NCBI GenBank assembly: GCA_029237695.1
Contig: CM055273.1
Location: forward strand, 56,285,968-56,349,967
DNA length: 64,000 nucleotides
Direction: 5' to 3'
DNA from: Conchocele bisecta
Lineage: Eukaryota > Mollusca > Bivalvia > Lucinida > Thyasiridae
In this document: positions 44,394-53,912 of the stretch, in pieces
Numbering within the stretch: the first letter of the stretch is position 1
Layout: each line of letters begins with the position of its first letter
Notes under the pieces: generated by a model
What the model was told of the DNA's origin: nothing
Seen by the model: only the letters and a program-made list of their open reading frames with translations
Databases searched by the model: none
Position numbers and translations under genes: made by a program

Positions 44394-44936
44394 TCATAAA
44401 TCAAGTTGTATTAACAGCGTAACAATAGTGGAGGAAGCCGATTGGTCAGCAATTTTTGTAACAAAGTTAATAACACTACCTGCCGAAACTTTAACTGTAG
44501 TGTCATCATCGAATATAGTAAACCCTGATCTCTGTCCCGCGTGCTTGGTGATGCCAATATTCTGTTCTACACCATTCAGGACGACATTCACTCGGACTTC
44601 GGCAGTGGCGTGTCCGCGAAAGTTGACCGAGCAGACCGCCATTCGAAAAATCGTCCCGGACACTGCCATGGTGTATCCCCCGTATCTGTTGCTCGCATTG
44701 GCACCGAATGCATATTCGTAGGCCCCCTCGCTTAGTGGACCCCGCTCCTCGGCCCAAACTGTTATGACGTGTCTGCTAGCTTGCAACGTTCTAATTTGTT
44801 CAACCGCCCTAGTTAAAATTGTGTGGGACTGTGATACGCCCCTCTCCAGCTTTCTCATTGCGGCTTCATCGTATGCCGCGGCCGCGACGGGAACGTCCCG
44901 TTCTAAGTTGGAACCACCTCGACCGTATATGCTCAT
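44394..44936 (-). CDS. E3 beta-rich putative virion surface protein (180 residues)
   Basis: The N-terminal ~60 residues look helical (AAMRKLERGVSQ, AVEQIRTLQASR). The rest is beta-strand-like with regular alternation (HVITVWAEERGPLSEG, RVNVVLNGVEQNIGI, STIVTLLIQLDL). A helix followed by a single beta-sandwich suggests a fibre or knob-type surface protein, but no defining motif is seen. The ATG at 44936 follows an AT-rich gap of 27 bp after the next gene's stop. Reading frame intact. Confidence 0.5.
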   Translation of the reverse strand: MSIYGRGGSNLERDVPVAAAAYDEAAMRKLERGVSQSHTILTRAVEQIRTLQASRHVITVWAEERGPLSEGAYEYAFGANASNRYGGYTMAVSGTIFRMAVCSVNFRGHATAEVRVNVVLNGVEQNIGITKHAGQRSGFTIFDDDTTVKVSAGSVINFVTKIADQSASSTIVTLLIQLDL

Positions 44937-44963
44937 GATTAATATGTATATATATATTGATGT

Positions 44964-45652
44964 TTAATCGGTTATTTCGAGAACGCTCGAAATCGGGTAA
45001 TCGTTATTCAACTCTCGCGCTTTATCATCTAGAATAGAAATCTTCAACTCGTGGATGTGTCCCGATTCCAAAACTGTCATCTCCGGGTTTGGGAAGTCTA
45101 AGGTCAGGGTCTCGCCATAGAAACAGTCGCTGGCGTGCACAGTTTTTAGTAATGTGCTCGGAGCTCCGTCTAACGTGTTGTACGATTTGTGTTCAATTGA
45201 TCCAGGTGCACCCCGAGTGTTTTTCGTGGAAAACGAAGTCCACCGGGTTTGTGCCGGTGTGCTCACCCGGGTTAAACCATCCCCTATTGTCGGAGTATGT
45301 TTTTGAAAAACCGAGCCGCGCAGCCAAATCCGGGTGATCGTTACCTGGTTGGAGGGTTCGATGGTAAAGGTCACGAGTCCGGTGGCTTTCGAGATTGTGA
45401 GGCTGGCTCTACCAGCAAGCTCCGACGCGACAAAAGCTTGGAGGGATCTCGAACTCCAAAGGCCGGGGGCAGCCTCACACTTACTTGGCGGGGGGCCTTC
45501 ACGTAGCCGAACCCTTCCTTATCCCCCACGTTTTTCCACCCAACCGTGAAGGTGATTGATCTGAGGCCTACCCGGCGTTTTCCGCAGCAGTTGTCGATTG
45601 ACTTTTGAAGTTCACAACTCTCATTTTGAACATTAGTGATAGAAGCAAACAT
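44964..45652 (-). pseudogene. E3 jelly-roll-like structural protein, one frameshift
   Basis: The start is taken at MFASITNVQNE (45652), because the longer frame to 45682 would overlap the divergent gene at 45667. The N-terminal part (RRVGLRSITFTVGWKNV) and distal part (VTITRIWLRGSVFQK, SVLEITD) are beta-rich. The frame changes near 45450-45480. Downstream of this the open frame starts well before the ATG at 45374, so this is one broken gene rather than two. Size (~230 residues) and position fit a minor capsid (penton) protein, but this is inference. Confidence 0.5.
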
Positions 45653-45666
45653 AATAATATCTTTCA

Positions 45667-47181
45667 ATGGATACCCAAGCATTTAGCTTTAACTCTAATG
45701 CAAAGTACGCGGTCGGAGGTAAATACGCGCTAAAGGGCGTTGCTACCGGCCTTGTACACCCAACTATAACAGTTAGACCGAAAAGTGGCTTTAACACCAA
45801 TTTTCCTAACGTATTTGAGAAATATGTAGTTCCAAAGACTACTAGTCAAGATGTAATACTAAGATGGGATTTTTCCCATATGAACTTCTGGCAGAACCAG
45901 GTAAATTTCGCTGTATGGTAACAGCCGGATGCGGAGTTTCGCATCAAGACCATCTGACATCCAAAAATGTCATGCAATCCGAAGTGTCTACAACTTTCAC
46001 GTGTATTACACAATTAGGCGGATTCTCAAAGAACTAGGTATTCCACTACCTCAAGACGATGGCTGGGATCCCATTTCCAGCACATACGACCGTAAGGCGT
46101 TCGAAAGATTGTGTAGCGAATTTGGGGTATCAAAAGACGCCGACTGGAGACAGAAAGTATACACCCCAACCAACAGTTTAGGATTAGTTCACCTTAAAGG
46201 CTTAGTTAGTGTGGAGCGTCTGGATAAAGTTCCAGTATATTTCTCAGGGCTATGGAGCGCTCGAGGGGCCACCCCACCCCACCACCAGTTAGAAAAATGG
46301 CAACATGGACTAAATATAATTATAAGTTGAATAAGATGACGTTCGGTGCTGAAGTGCTTGGTTGACTTGCGTGTAATGATGGTAATTGCCATTGGCTGCC
46401 TACTAAAGTAGCCCATGTGGAATACCTAGACCTGGGTGATACTCCGCAGATGCGAAATGCGTGGACCACATTTATGTTAGATAAAAACACTGGATTTACG
46501 CAGGGTGGGGTTATTCGCCTCAACGAATCCATACGTATGGGCAATCCTCGCCTCACAGAAGCAAACGCGTAGCGCTATACTAGGCCTGGGAACGGCCTTT
46601 GACGCGCAAAAACAGTTCTTAGCACTTGTTGAGGACTCCATCTCAGCTAAGGTGGACCTCCAGAAGGCGATCCAGAATTATCAAGACGTCTTGCAGACTG
46701 CCCGCACCCTGGTAGACTACGCATTTGGAATAGGTCTTTATATGGCGCCGAGTAATATGATACTACGAGACGACCCGGTTGACGGTTACAATAATCAGAT
46801 CGTAGTCGCCACCGCCAATCAAAAAATCGGCCGCAACGGTAACGTGAACACTGGTATCATCAAACTCCCCCCCAAGACGGTCGGGTTCAACAGTGGAAAT
46901 TCAAATAAATTTGAAAAAGATTTCATAAAACCGCAAGCACCCACCCCACCACCCCCAATTCACGAATTAGACACCCCATCAAGTTCATTTGAACCCAGTG
47001 TTCCACCGAGTTCCGCTGCTGTTTCACCCTCTGCAATAGGACCCCCAATTCACGAATTGAGTTCCCCCCTCAACACTGTTGAACGCGATTGGGGAAAAAT
47101 AGTATCACAACCCACGAGGAGGAGAAATTAGGGCTCGTCGTAGCCCTCGTGGCGGCCGGACTATTTGTGCTTTGGATTTAG
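45667..47181 (+). pseudogene. E3 large structural gene (~500 codons), several frameshifts
   Basis: Pieces lie in changing frames: 45667-45921, a short stretch near 45910-45970, 45929-46330 (useful from about 45975), about 46330-46540 with an internal TGA, 46505-47131, and a hydrophobic tail (LVVALVAAGLFVLWI) ending TAG at 47179-47181. Landmarks are TITVRPKSGFN, RWDFSHMNFWQNQVNF, FHVYYTIRRILKELG, LGTAFDAQKQFLALVED and a Pro-rich segment with two copies of PPIHEL. I recall the family as an uncharacterised protein of invertebrate virus-like elements. A C-terminal membrane anchor is likely. Function unknown; internal virion or membrane protein is a guess. Confidence 0.6.
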
Positions 47182-47904
47182 GAACTCTCGGGAGGCTAAA
47201 AGTAGGAGACCAGCGATAGCCACGATTACGGCCCAAACATTATTAGCAAACCACCATCGTTTTCGATAATATAGATAGTAAGTAAGAAATAATACCTCCT
47301 ATCAATCCAGGTAGTGCGGCAGCCGCCTTTCCTGGCTAATTTAGCCAGGAGACTGGCGAGGGCTTTAGTTGTTTGTTTACCACTCCTTGGCTCCACCGGA
47401 TGGCGCGGGTGCTGGTGTGGGTGCTGGCGCGGGTGCTGGTGCCGAACCACCTCCTGTAAAATATGCTACTATAGTTGATATAGTCATACCAATAGCAATG
47501 AGGATGCTTGCTATCGTGACGCCCTGTTCTCTGAATAGAGTGCGAAGACGCTCACCGAGTGTCGTGTCCTCGCGCAGAACCCTCGAGATTGTTACGCAGA
47601 TCCGACTTATTTGTGTGCGGAGAGCCTCACGGCAAGCCGATGCAGCCTCCAAGCGAGCTTCTCTTTCGTCCCGCAACGACCGCAGACGTTCGGTGATCCG
47701 CTCGGTAGATTCTCTGTCGCCACGGGCTTCTTCCAGTTTTCTTTCTTCTAGCGCGATATGTTCATCCAGCGCCGTGAGTTTGGAGAGGTTAAGGACCAGT
47801 TCACCCCGGACCGTTTGCAGAGCCTTATCGAGTCCCCGGAGTTCTCGAAGAGGTAACGGTGGGTCATCGTTGAGTATTTCGTTTTCGCTGAACGTGGTCT
47901 CCAT
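47161..47904 (-). pseudogene. E3 coiled-coil membrane protein, C-terminal frameshift
   Basis: From METTFSENE (47904) the first ~125 residues form a charged coiled coil (LDEHIALEERKLEEARG, RLRSLRDEREARLEAA). A membrane helix (VTIASILIAIGMTISTIVAYF) and an Ala-Pro repeat linker follow, with a stop at 47377. Beyond it another frame stays open to about 47161 with KQLKALASLLAKLARK and a second hydrophobic segment (VAIAGLLLLASREF), so the protein was ~240 residues. Its end overlaps the convergent gene's end by ~20 bp. Confidence 0.6.
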
Positions 47905-47934
47905 CGTGTTAATAGCGTCGGTGGCTATTTGAGG

Positions 47935-48444
47935 AGTTCGCTGAGCTCGACAGTTTCTATCGCGGAGGCCGTCTTCGCAATCGTTTCGTCGGTAGACTTG
48001 AGGGCCTCTACAGCGCGGGTTGGCATAATTGTTTTACCGCGCTTCCAATCTACGAATCCGAGTTCGTTCCTTATGAGTTCGCCACCGCCCGGTTTCCGGC
48101 AATGGTGCTCAGCGCTAGGGGTTTTCCGGTCTTCATGTTGATGATCGGGATATTCGGTGCCGCTTTTATTCGCAATCTACCGTTCAGATCCAATTCGAAC
48201 TTGTCGTAGTAGCGACCGACAGATGGAGTTAAACCATCCATCCAATGTTTATAGTATGAGTTTACAGCTCCCTTGAGTAATTCACGACTTTGACTAGTGG
48301 TAGCGTCACCTAATCACCCGATTGGATTGGAACTGGAGTCTCTATGGTGGGTGTCGCGAGGGAATCCTGGAAGTCATCATCATCATCACCATCGAGGTAA
48401 TCGTCTCTGCCGATTTCATCCATGTCAACATCGTAATCAGCCAT
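47935..48444 (-). pseudogene. E3 acidic-N-terminus protein (~170 codons), two frameshifts
   Basis: From MADYDVDMDEIGRDD (48444) an Asp-rich head runs into a stop just after PIQSGD at ~48310. Another frame continues with SRELLKGAVNSYYKHW, RYYDKFELDLNGRLRIKA and KTGKPLALSTIAG to about 48075. A third frame carries LGFVDWKRGK and ends LSELLK at 47935. It lies 30 bp upstream of the coiled-coil gene on the same strand and diverges from the capsid gene at 48499. Function unknown. Confidence 0.55.
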
Positions 48445-48498
48445 CTTTATAATTTTAATTATTATATTAAAGACAAAACCATACAGGTTTAATAAATT
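48445..48498. promoter_or_regulatory. Divergent promoter gap before the capsid gene
   Basis: 54 AT-rich bases (tttaattattatattaaa) separate the acidic minus-strand gene from the capsid gene. They must serve both directions, or leave one gene to an internal promoter. No clear TATA box. Confidence 0.35.
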
Positions 48499-49797
48499 AT
48501 GTCTTCGAGTCAATACGGTCGCAAACTCAATCCATATCGCAGACTGCATGAGCCCCTCGGGGCAAAAGGTGTGAGACAGAGTGTCGTTATTACGAACAAC
48601 CCATCGACGATCGACCAGAACCAGCAGCTCTTAGTCCGCTTCCCCAACCTCGGAGCTATCGACGTCATTATGCCGGGGACTGTTCGCCTCGCTTTCACTA
48701 TTTCGCTTACATCGACGGACGCGGACCGAACCATCGTTCAGAACCTGGGTCGCGCCATCGTCAAGAAGACCATGATAAAGATTTCTGGTAATGAGGTGAT
48801 GTCGATCGATGACAGCGACGTCTACCATTGCTACCAGGACCTGTGGAAGACGGCGCAAAAGCGTGAAAATGCGGTATATCAGGGTATTGACACCAGTCGA
48901 AATAAGAACGTAACCAGACTTAGAATCGGGGCTGGTGACAAGGCAGATAACGTCGTGAGCGACAACACGGTCGCGGCCGCTTACGGCAACCGATTCTACA
49001 TACCTCGAGATTTTGAGTTGCTGGAGAGCCACATGCCCTACTATCAGAGTGCCTTAGCTGACCGCCTCGAATACGAACTAACGTTCAACGACTACGGCCG
49101 AGTTCTCATAGCCACTGACATGACATCGAAGTATACGATCGACAATGTTTCGCTGGAGTACGACATGGTCACGATGCCCGAACTCGCGCGATTAATCAGA
49201 TCCCAGTACGCCGGGCACGTTGCCATACTTTACGACCGAGTTCTTAGCCACCGCAAGATGACGAAAGACAACAGCGACACATTGTGGAATATTAACGTCA
49301 ACGTACCCGCCCGCTCGATGAAAGGTATACTGATGTTGTTCGAGGAGGGTCGGTTCGCGCTCGGTGCTAGAAAATCCGACAAATTTTATAACCCCAAAAT
49401 CACGAAGGTAGAGGTGACGATCGAGGGAGTACCCAATCAACTCTACAGCGCGGGTCTTCGTGCGCACCAGCAGTGGGACGAAGTAAGGAAACATTTTGCT
49501 TCCAGCTCTAAGCGTTCCCAGGAGGTTGCCGCGGTTGCCAAAGACCTGCAGCTCTCGGACGTCTCCCTCTCGGATTTTCTGACTACCAAATACGCCGCTC
49601 TATGGTTAGACATGCGAGCCAGCGACGACGACCAAATGCACGGTAGTGGACGTCAAGTTGAGAACGCTAGTGAGGGTGTGACGATCCAGATAACCAAAGA
49701 GGCGGATAGAGCTGGCACATTGAACGTATACTTATATATAATAACGGACGCGCAACTCAATATAGAAGATGGCCGATACGTCTCAGCGATCTACTAA
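48499..49797 (+). CDS. E3 major capsid protein candidate (432 residues, double jelly-roll class)
   Basis: Intact frame, beta-rich almost throughout. Landmarks include LLVRFPNLGAIDVIMPGT, VRLAFTISLTSTD, RFYIPRDFELLESH, RLEYELTFNDYG, SMKGILMLFEE and TLNVYLYIITD. Two blocks of regularly alternating strands joined by a helical middle, the length, and its place directly before the packaging ATPase (29-bp overlap) are what double jelly-roll capsid genes of Polintons, adintoviruses and virophages show. I recall near relatives as uncharacterised proteins in invertebrate genomes. The call rests on length, strand pattern and gene order, not on an alignment; a structure prediction would settle it. It would form the hexons of an icosahedral particle. 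Confidence 0.7.
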   Translation: MSSSQYGRKLNPYRRLHEPLGAKGVRQSVVITNNPSTIDQNQQLLVRFPNLGAIDVIMPGTVRLAFTISLTSTDADRTIVQNLGRAIVKKTMIKISGNEVMSIDDSDVYHCYQDLWKTAQKRENAVYQGIDTSRNKNVTRLRIGAGDKADNVVSDNTVAAAYGNRFYIPRDFELLESHMPYYQSALADRLEYELTFNDYGRVLIATDMTSKYTIDNVSLEYDMVTMPELARLIRSQYAGHVAILYDRVLSHRKMTKDNSDTLWNINVNVPARSMKGILMLFEEGRFALGARKSDKFYNPKITKVEVTIEGVPNQLYSAGLRAHQQWDEVRKHFASSSKRSQEVAAVAKDLQLSDVSLSDFLTTKYAALWLDMRASDDDQMHGSGRQVENASEGVTIQITKEADRAGTLNVYLYIITDAQLNIEDGRYVSAIY

Positions 49798-50410
49798 AAA
49801 TCAATACCAATTCACGATCGGAGATGCCCACTCTGCCATAATATGTGGGCAGACAGGATGTGGAAAAACGGTTTTCATCCTCGACTTACTCGAGGGCTCC
49901 TACCGCGATGCCTTGCGTCACATCGTGATCCTGTGTCCCACTGTGCGGCACAACGAGACTTATCAGCGGCGGCCTTCGATATGGACCAACCCTGAGGTAT
50001 ACGTTATTGACCCCGGCGACAGGCTTCACGGTTGGCTGCGTGTCTTCTATCAAATATTCCAGGGAGAGCCCACCCTATACGTGATTGACGACTGCTCGGC
50101 CAAGGCGGCGATGACCAAAAAGAAGGACATGCTCTCCGAGCTCGCATTTTCTGGCCGCCATGCGAGGAAAAGTGTATGGATCTCCACTCAGAAGTACAAC
50201 GCCGTCCTAAGGGATCTGCGCGAGCAAACGAAATGGGTCGCCCTCTTCCACTGCAAGGACCGAGACTCATTCGATGAATGTCTTAGAGAGAACGACGTTA
50301 TCCCAACGCGCGAGGAGCGCCTGGAGGTTCGACGGATACTTTCGGAAACTAAACAACCCAAGCTTCTGCTAAAGACTGATCAACCAACTGCTTATAATGT
50401 ATGTAATTAA
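49769..50410 (+). CDS. E3 DNA-packaging ATPase (A32/FtsK-HerA type, 213 residues)
   Basis: Walker A ICGQTGCGKTVF (residues ~25-36), Walker B TLYVIDDC (~102-109) and a sensor-like VWISTQKYNAVLRDLREQ (~137-154) are in the expected order. Length is typical of Polinton packaging ATPases (200-250). The ATG lies inside the last 29 bp of the capsid gene, so the two are probably co-transcribed. It would power genome entry into the capsid. Frame intact. It differs from the E2 ATPase, which has a long C-terminal extension. Confidence 0.9.
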   Translation: MADTSQRSTKNQYQFTIGDAHSAIICGQTGCGKTVFILDLLEGSYRDALRHIVILCPTVRHNETYQRRPSIWTNPEVYVIDPGDRLHGWLRVFYQIFQGEPTLYVIDDCSAKAAMTKKKDMLSELAFSGRHARKSVWISTQKYNAVLRDLREQTKWVALFHCKDRDSFDECLRENDVIPTREERLEVRRILSETKQPKLLLKTDQPTAYNVCN

Positions 50411-50432
50411 TTTTAAGAAAATTGCAAAGTAA

Positions 50433-50622
50433 TAAGCAATTGCTTAACAATGCTGAACAAATGCTTAACAATGCTGAGTAAATGCTGAACAAATGCTGAA
50501 CAATTACTGAGCAATGCTGAGCAAATGCTGAGCAAATGCTGAGCAAATGCTTAACAATGCTTAACAAATACTTAACAATGCTGAGAAAATGCTTAACAAT
50601 GCTGAGGAATTGCTAAGAATTT
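50433..50622 (+). repeat. 10-11-bp minisatellite of AATGCTGA(A/G)CA units
   Basis: About 18 units of aacaatgctg / agcaaatgct-type sequence fill the gap after the ATPase stop. They create many ATG triplets before the next gene and stay open on the minus strand. No similar array was seen elsewhere in E3. Confidence 0.85.
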
Positions 50623-50732
50623 GTTGCTCCGCTGCGAGCTTTATTGCGAGCATAACGGTGATCATAAGTATCTGGTGGTGCGCTTGGCAATATGTTAGAC
50701 TTATGAGACTTGTAAGAATAATTAAATCAATA

Positions 50733-51388
50733 ATGAACTGCGACGAACTTCTCGATCAGCTAATGGAAGAAACAGTCGCTCCGACTGAAACCTCAACACA
50801 ATCGGGATTGAAGTTCAACCTGAAAGATGGAACACCTGTCAGCACGGCTGCCGATATGGTCCCGAAAGAAAATGAAAACGCGGCGCGACGCGAGCGGTTG
50901 GCTGCGCTGGTTGCTGGGGACAATCGGAGCTTTATTATCTCGGTAGGAGTCTCTCAGTTTGTCAGGTGGATAAGATGTCGGATGTGGAGGTCGATCAAAT
51001 GTATGCGCGATACGAATCCAAATTAGGTGCAGAGATGACGAAAACTCTCGGATCGGCGGCTATTTATTTTTACGCTACCACCGTTAGTATACTTCTCCCT
51101 ATACCAGACACCGCGGGATTGATTGGCGATCTAGAGACCGACCCTTTTATAGGACACACTCTTAGAACAGCCTGATGCTCATTTTATCACAAGTTTGGAA
51201 TGTACTTAGCTCCGCTGACAACCGCGTTGATCACGGGTAAACACTGTCAATTTGGACATATATGTCCACGAACTATAAGCCCTAATATTATAAATGATGA
51301 TGACACAAGACGCACCTGCGAGAGTGACGGTGTTAAACCCGATTGCTCCAACACAATCGAACCCGAATGTTACTCCGCCACTGGATGA
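50733..51388 (+). pseudogene. E3 uncharacterised gene, one frameshift and one in-frame TGA
   Basis: The start is taken at MNCDELLDQLMEET (50733). The longer frame from 50589 adds a hydrophobic stretch (ASITVIISIWWCAW) and could be a separate small membrane ORF. The frame changes near 50950-50965. It continues with YESKLGAEMTKTLGSA, then a TGA at 51173-51175, after which the same frame goes on with YHKFGMYLAPLTTALI and HCQFGHICP. The Cys/His cluster at the end could bind metal. Overlaps the next gene (51294). Function unknown; I recall relatives in invertebrate virus-like elements. Confidence 0.6.
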
Positions 51389-51818
51389 CATTCAGCATAT
51401 AATAAATCCCAAAAAACAGGCAGCTGGACGGGCATCGGCTGCCGCTCGAAAAGTTAAACAAGATAAAATACTCGCCGATCTTCGAGAGGTCAAACTACAA
51501 TTGAGATTGGGGTTGCAGCCAATTCGTGAATTGATGGAGACAGAGACGGTAAAACACCCGGTGGCAGCTGTTTCTCCCCCAATACCAACTGCCGTTGGAG
51601 TTGGCTTGGAACCGATTGCTGCAACTGATTGGATCCCGTGGGTTGTTGTTGATGGTCTGTCGGTTGTGGGCACCCTGTATGTGTTTTACCGTTTCAATAA
51701 CAGGTCATCAACGAGGTTGAAAAAACAACCCCCAACAGTGTTGGACGCGGTTCCAATCCAATCGTTGAGGGATGCGCCCCATTTAAACATTAAACTCGAT
51801 CCTTTTTATATGCAATAA
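51294..51818 (+). CDS. E3 single-pass membrane protein (174 residues)
   Basis: A Pro/Asn-rich N-terminus is followed by a basic helical block (NPKKQAAGRASAAARKVKQD, residues ~38-57), a Pro/Val linker and one hydrophobic segment (WIPWVVVDGLSVVGTLYVFY, about residues 118-137), then a basic tail. MMMT starts are all possible; the first is used. Its stop overlaps the next start (TAATG), implying linked expression. No known domain. A virion membrane or scaffolding protein is a guess. Confidence 0.65.
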   Translation: MMMTQDAPARVTVLNPIAPTQSNPNVTPPLDDIQHIINPKKQAAGRASAAARKVKQDKILADLREVKLQLRLGLQPIRELMETETVKHPVAAVSPPIPTAVGVGLEPIAATDWIPWVVVDGLSVVGTLYVFYRFNNRSSTRLKKQPPTVLDAVPIQSLRDAPHLNIKLDPFYMQ

Positions 51819-52051
51819 TGGCTGAACACGATGGTAAAATGATAGTGAATGCGCTTTATCACGCCGTGGTGATATCGGGTCTCAGTATCGGGTACGCTCG
51901 ACTATCAAAGATGACCCTAGGAGGGTCCGCTCCCAAATTGGACTTTACTGCGAGAGACGTAGGGTTCGTGACCTTAGATGTAGCTGCCGCAGTTTGGACC
52001 CGAGATTATCTAATTAAAGCTGGAATTCTACCCGTTAATATATGGAAATAA
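51818..52051 (+). CDS. E3 small membrane protein (77 residues)
   Basis: Two hydrophobic segments: ALYHAVVISGLSIGYARL (~12-29) and VGFVTLDVAAAVWTRDYL (~48-65). It overlaps the preceding stop by one base (TAATG) and ends 1 bp before the next ATG, so it is in the middle of a tightly packed unit of three small membrane genes. Intact. Function unknown; small membrane proteins of this kind occur in virions with an inner lipid layer, so that is one possibility. Confidence 0.65.
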   Translation: MAEHDGKMIVNALYHAVVISGLSIGYARLSKMTLGGSAPKLDFTARDVGFVTLDVAAAVWTRDYLIKAGILPVNIWK

Positions 52052-52052
52052 A

Positions 52053-52485
52053 ATGGCTTCGATCGGAATAATGATAGGTGGTGCACTCGTGAACGCATTG
52101 GCGTTCAGCGGTAGCAACTTTCTATTCTCGAAAATGAGAAGCTCGAACGCGGATGAGGAGCGCGAGCGTCACGATTTAGCTGTAGAACAACTCAATAGCG
52201 CAAAGGAAGCAGGTCGACGAAAAAACGAACCGCCCATCTGGACTGGGTCAACGAAGAGCTTCGCCGCGAGAATCACGCCGCGCAAACTTTCCAGAACGTT
52301 GAAGAAGCCAACCGCGAGTACGCGCTGGCATATCCGCAGAAAAGTCTCTATCAGATGGATCCTGAGCCCCAACTTTCAGATTTCTATGTACCGTCAGAGG
52401 CCCAAAAAGACCGCGAGATCGCGTTCATCGTCGTGGGAATGTGTGTGGTGGGTTTCGTCGGCTACTATATTCAATCGAAATTTTA
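52053..52485 (+). pseudogene. E3 membrane protein (~144 codons), one frameshift
   Basis: MASIGIMIGGALVNALAFSG is a short N-terminal hydrophobic segment, followed by a charged helix (DEERERHDLAVEQL). The frame is lost near 52225. Downstream another frame holds DWVNEELRRE, QMDPEPQLSDFYVPS, QKDREIAFIVVG and a second hydrophobic segment, ending TAA at 52483-52485. Both ends are thus membrane-embedded with a helical middle. The distal half of the original long frame (to 52874) belongs to a different gene starting at 52545. Confidence 0.6.
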
Positions 52486-52544
52486 ATTTTTACAAAAATA
52501 ATAATTATTATTATTTTTTTTTTTATAAATATATATATAGAACG

Positions 52545-52874
52545 ATGTTAGTTGACGAACTTTATTACGCTATGATCGATGTAGGCTACACTGCCCAAAA
52601 ACATCGTATAGCTGGTGCAAAGAGTATGATTCGTCTGGCCCAAGATTCTCTCGAGACGTGGCGCGAGGACGGAAAAGCGGCCACCCTTTTCGCAAAGCGG
52701 ATGTTAGAATCCTCCTCAACTCCAAACGATTCCTCCGAGTTCCTTCAGAACTTAACCTCCAAATGTGATTGTACTTCCAACAAAGGTTTATTATTAACGA
52801 CGCAGTTACCGGACGAGCTGACGAGTGCATGTTGGAGATTGTCCGATATATTAGAATACTTCGCATTACGATGA
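52545..52874 (+). CDS. E3 small helical protein (109 residues) upstream of the integrase
   Basis: The ATG follows a strongly AT-rich leader (52495-52540, with ttataaatatatat) that may be a promoter. The product is mainly helical (DELYYAMIDVG, MIRLAQDSLETWRE) with a Cys pair (CDC) and no known motif. Its stop overlaps the integrase ATG (ATGA), so the two are probably expressed together. Confidence 0.55.
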   Translation: MLVDELYYAMIDVGYTAQKHRIAGAKSMIRLAQDSLETWREDGKAATLFAKRMLESSSTPNDSSEFLQNLTSKCDCTSNKGLLLTTQLPDELTSACWRLSDILEYFALR

Positions 52875-53877
52875 ACACGCACAAACCTGATACCAAACTA
52901 ACGCGCAAGCTGGCGAATACGTACTATGGCCCACGCGGCTACTGGAAGGGACTCGCGGCCATCAAGAACCTCGCGGCGGCGACCAAGGTTTCCGAAAACG
53001 CTGTCAAGGAATGGCTCAAGAAGCAGGCCATCTGGCAGATCTATTTACCCGCGCCTCACAATATTCCGCGCCCGAAATTCGACGTGCCGTTTCCGAACCA
53101 AGTTCACCAAGCGGATCTCCTGTTTCTACCTCACGATCGCGTCGGTCGCAAGACGTACAAGTACCCGCTGACAGTCGTTGACGTAGCGAGTCGCTATAAG
53201 GGGGCTGAGCCGTTGGCTACGAAAGAGTCTAAGGAGGTGGCCGAGGCTCTTTCCCGAATATATAAAAGGAGTCCTCTCAATTGGCCGAATCTTCTCCAGG
53301 TCGATCCCGGCCGCGAGTTCATGGGCGCGGTCTCTCATCTATTGTCTAAGCACAAAGTTTCTATCAGACGCGGCCGCGTCAACATCCACCGGGACCAGGG
53401 GATCGTGGAGCGCTTCAATCGAACCCTGGCTGAGAGACTGTTCGGACACCAATACGCTAAAGAACTTGTAGACCCTCATTCGCGATGGAGTGGGTGTCCA
53501 GACTGCCCGCCGTGGTCTCCGCACTGAACGGAGAGGTGACCAGATTGATAGGTAAGAAGCCCGTAGATGCTATCAAGTTAAAAAGGGTGACGAGCAAGCC
53601 CTCTGCCGTCTCGCGCGGGCGACCCGTTGGTTTAGAGGAGCAACGGCTTCCATCGGATATTGACGTCCGCTACCTCTATCAACCGGGAAAGCTCGAAGGT
53701 GGCAGCCGCCGCGCGACTGATCCCGTGTGGTCTCTCAATGTATATCATCTAGATCGATCTATTACCAAACCTGATGAGCCCGTGCTCTACTATTTGGATG
53801 ATGGGCCATCTCGAGGGTTTGTTCGCGAAGAACTTCTCGCGGTGCCTTCTGACACCCAGCTACCCCCGGATCGTTAG
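52871..53877 (+). pseudogene. E3 retroviral-type (rve) integrase, one frameshift
   Basis: Start at MNTHKPDTK, overlapping the previous stop (ATGA). The N-terminal part has a helix-turn-helix-like AATKVSENAVKEWLKK. Catalytic residues appear in order in HQADLLFLP, LLQVDPGREF and GIVERFNRTL. The frame breaks near 53480-53490. From about 53485 another frame carries the C-terminal part, including YYLDDGPSRGFVREEL, an SH3-like barrel pattern instead of the chromodomain seen in E2. This enzyme would have produced the 5-bp TAGTT duplication. Confidence 0.85.
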
Positions 53878-53912
53878 ATTGATTTCTAATTTTCTTAAAA
53901 TTAATTAAATCG

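Noticed and set aside
45371..45682. Two separate genes at 44964-45374 and 45371-45682
   Set aside because: The ATGA overlap looks like coupling, but the downstream frame is open and protein-like well before its ATG, while the end of the upstream frame looks unrelated. One broken gene fits better.
53126..53524. Minus-strand frames across the integrase
   Set aside because: Shadows of the G+C-richer plus-strand integrase, which has all catalytic motifs.
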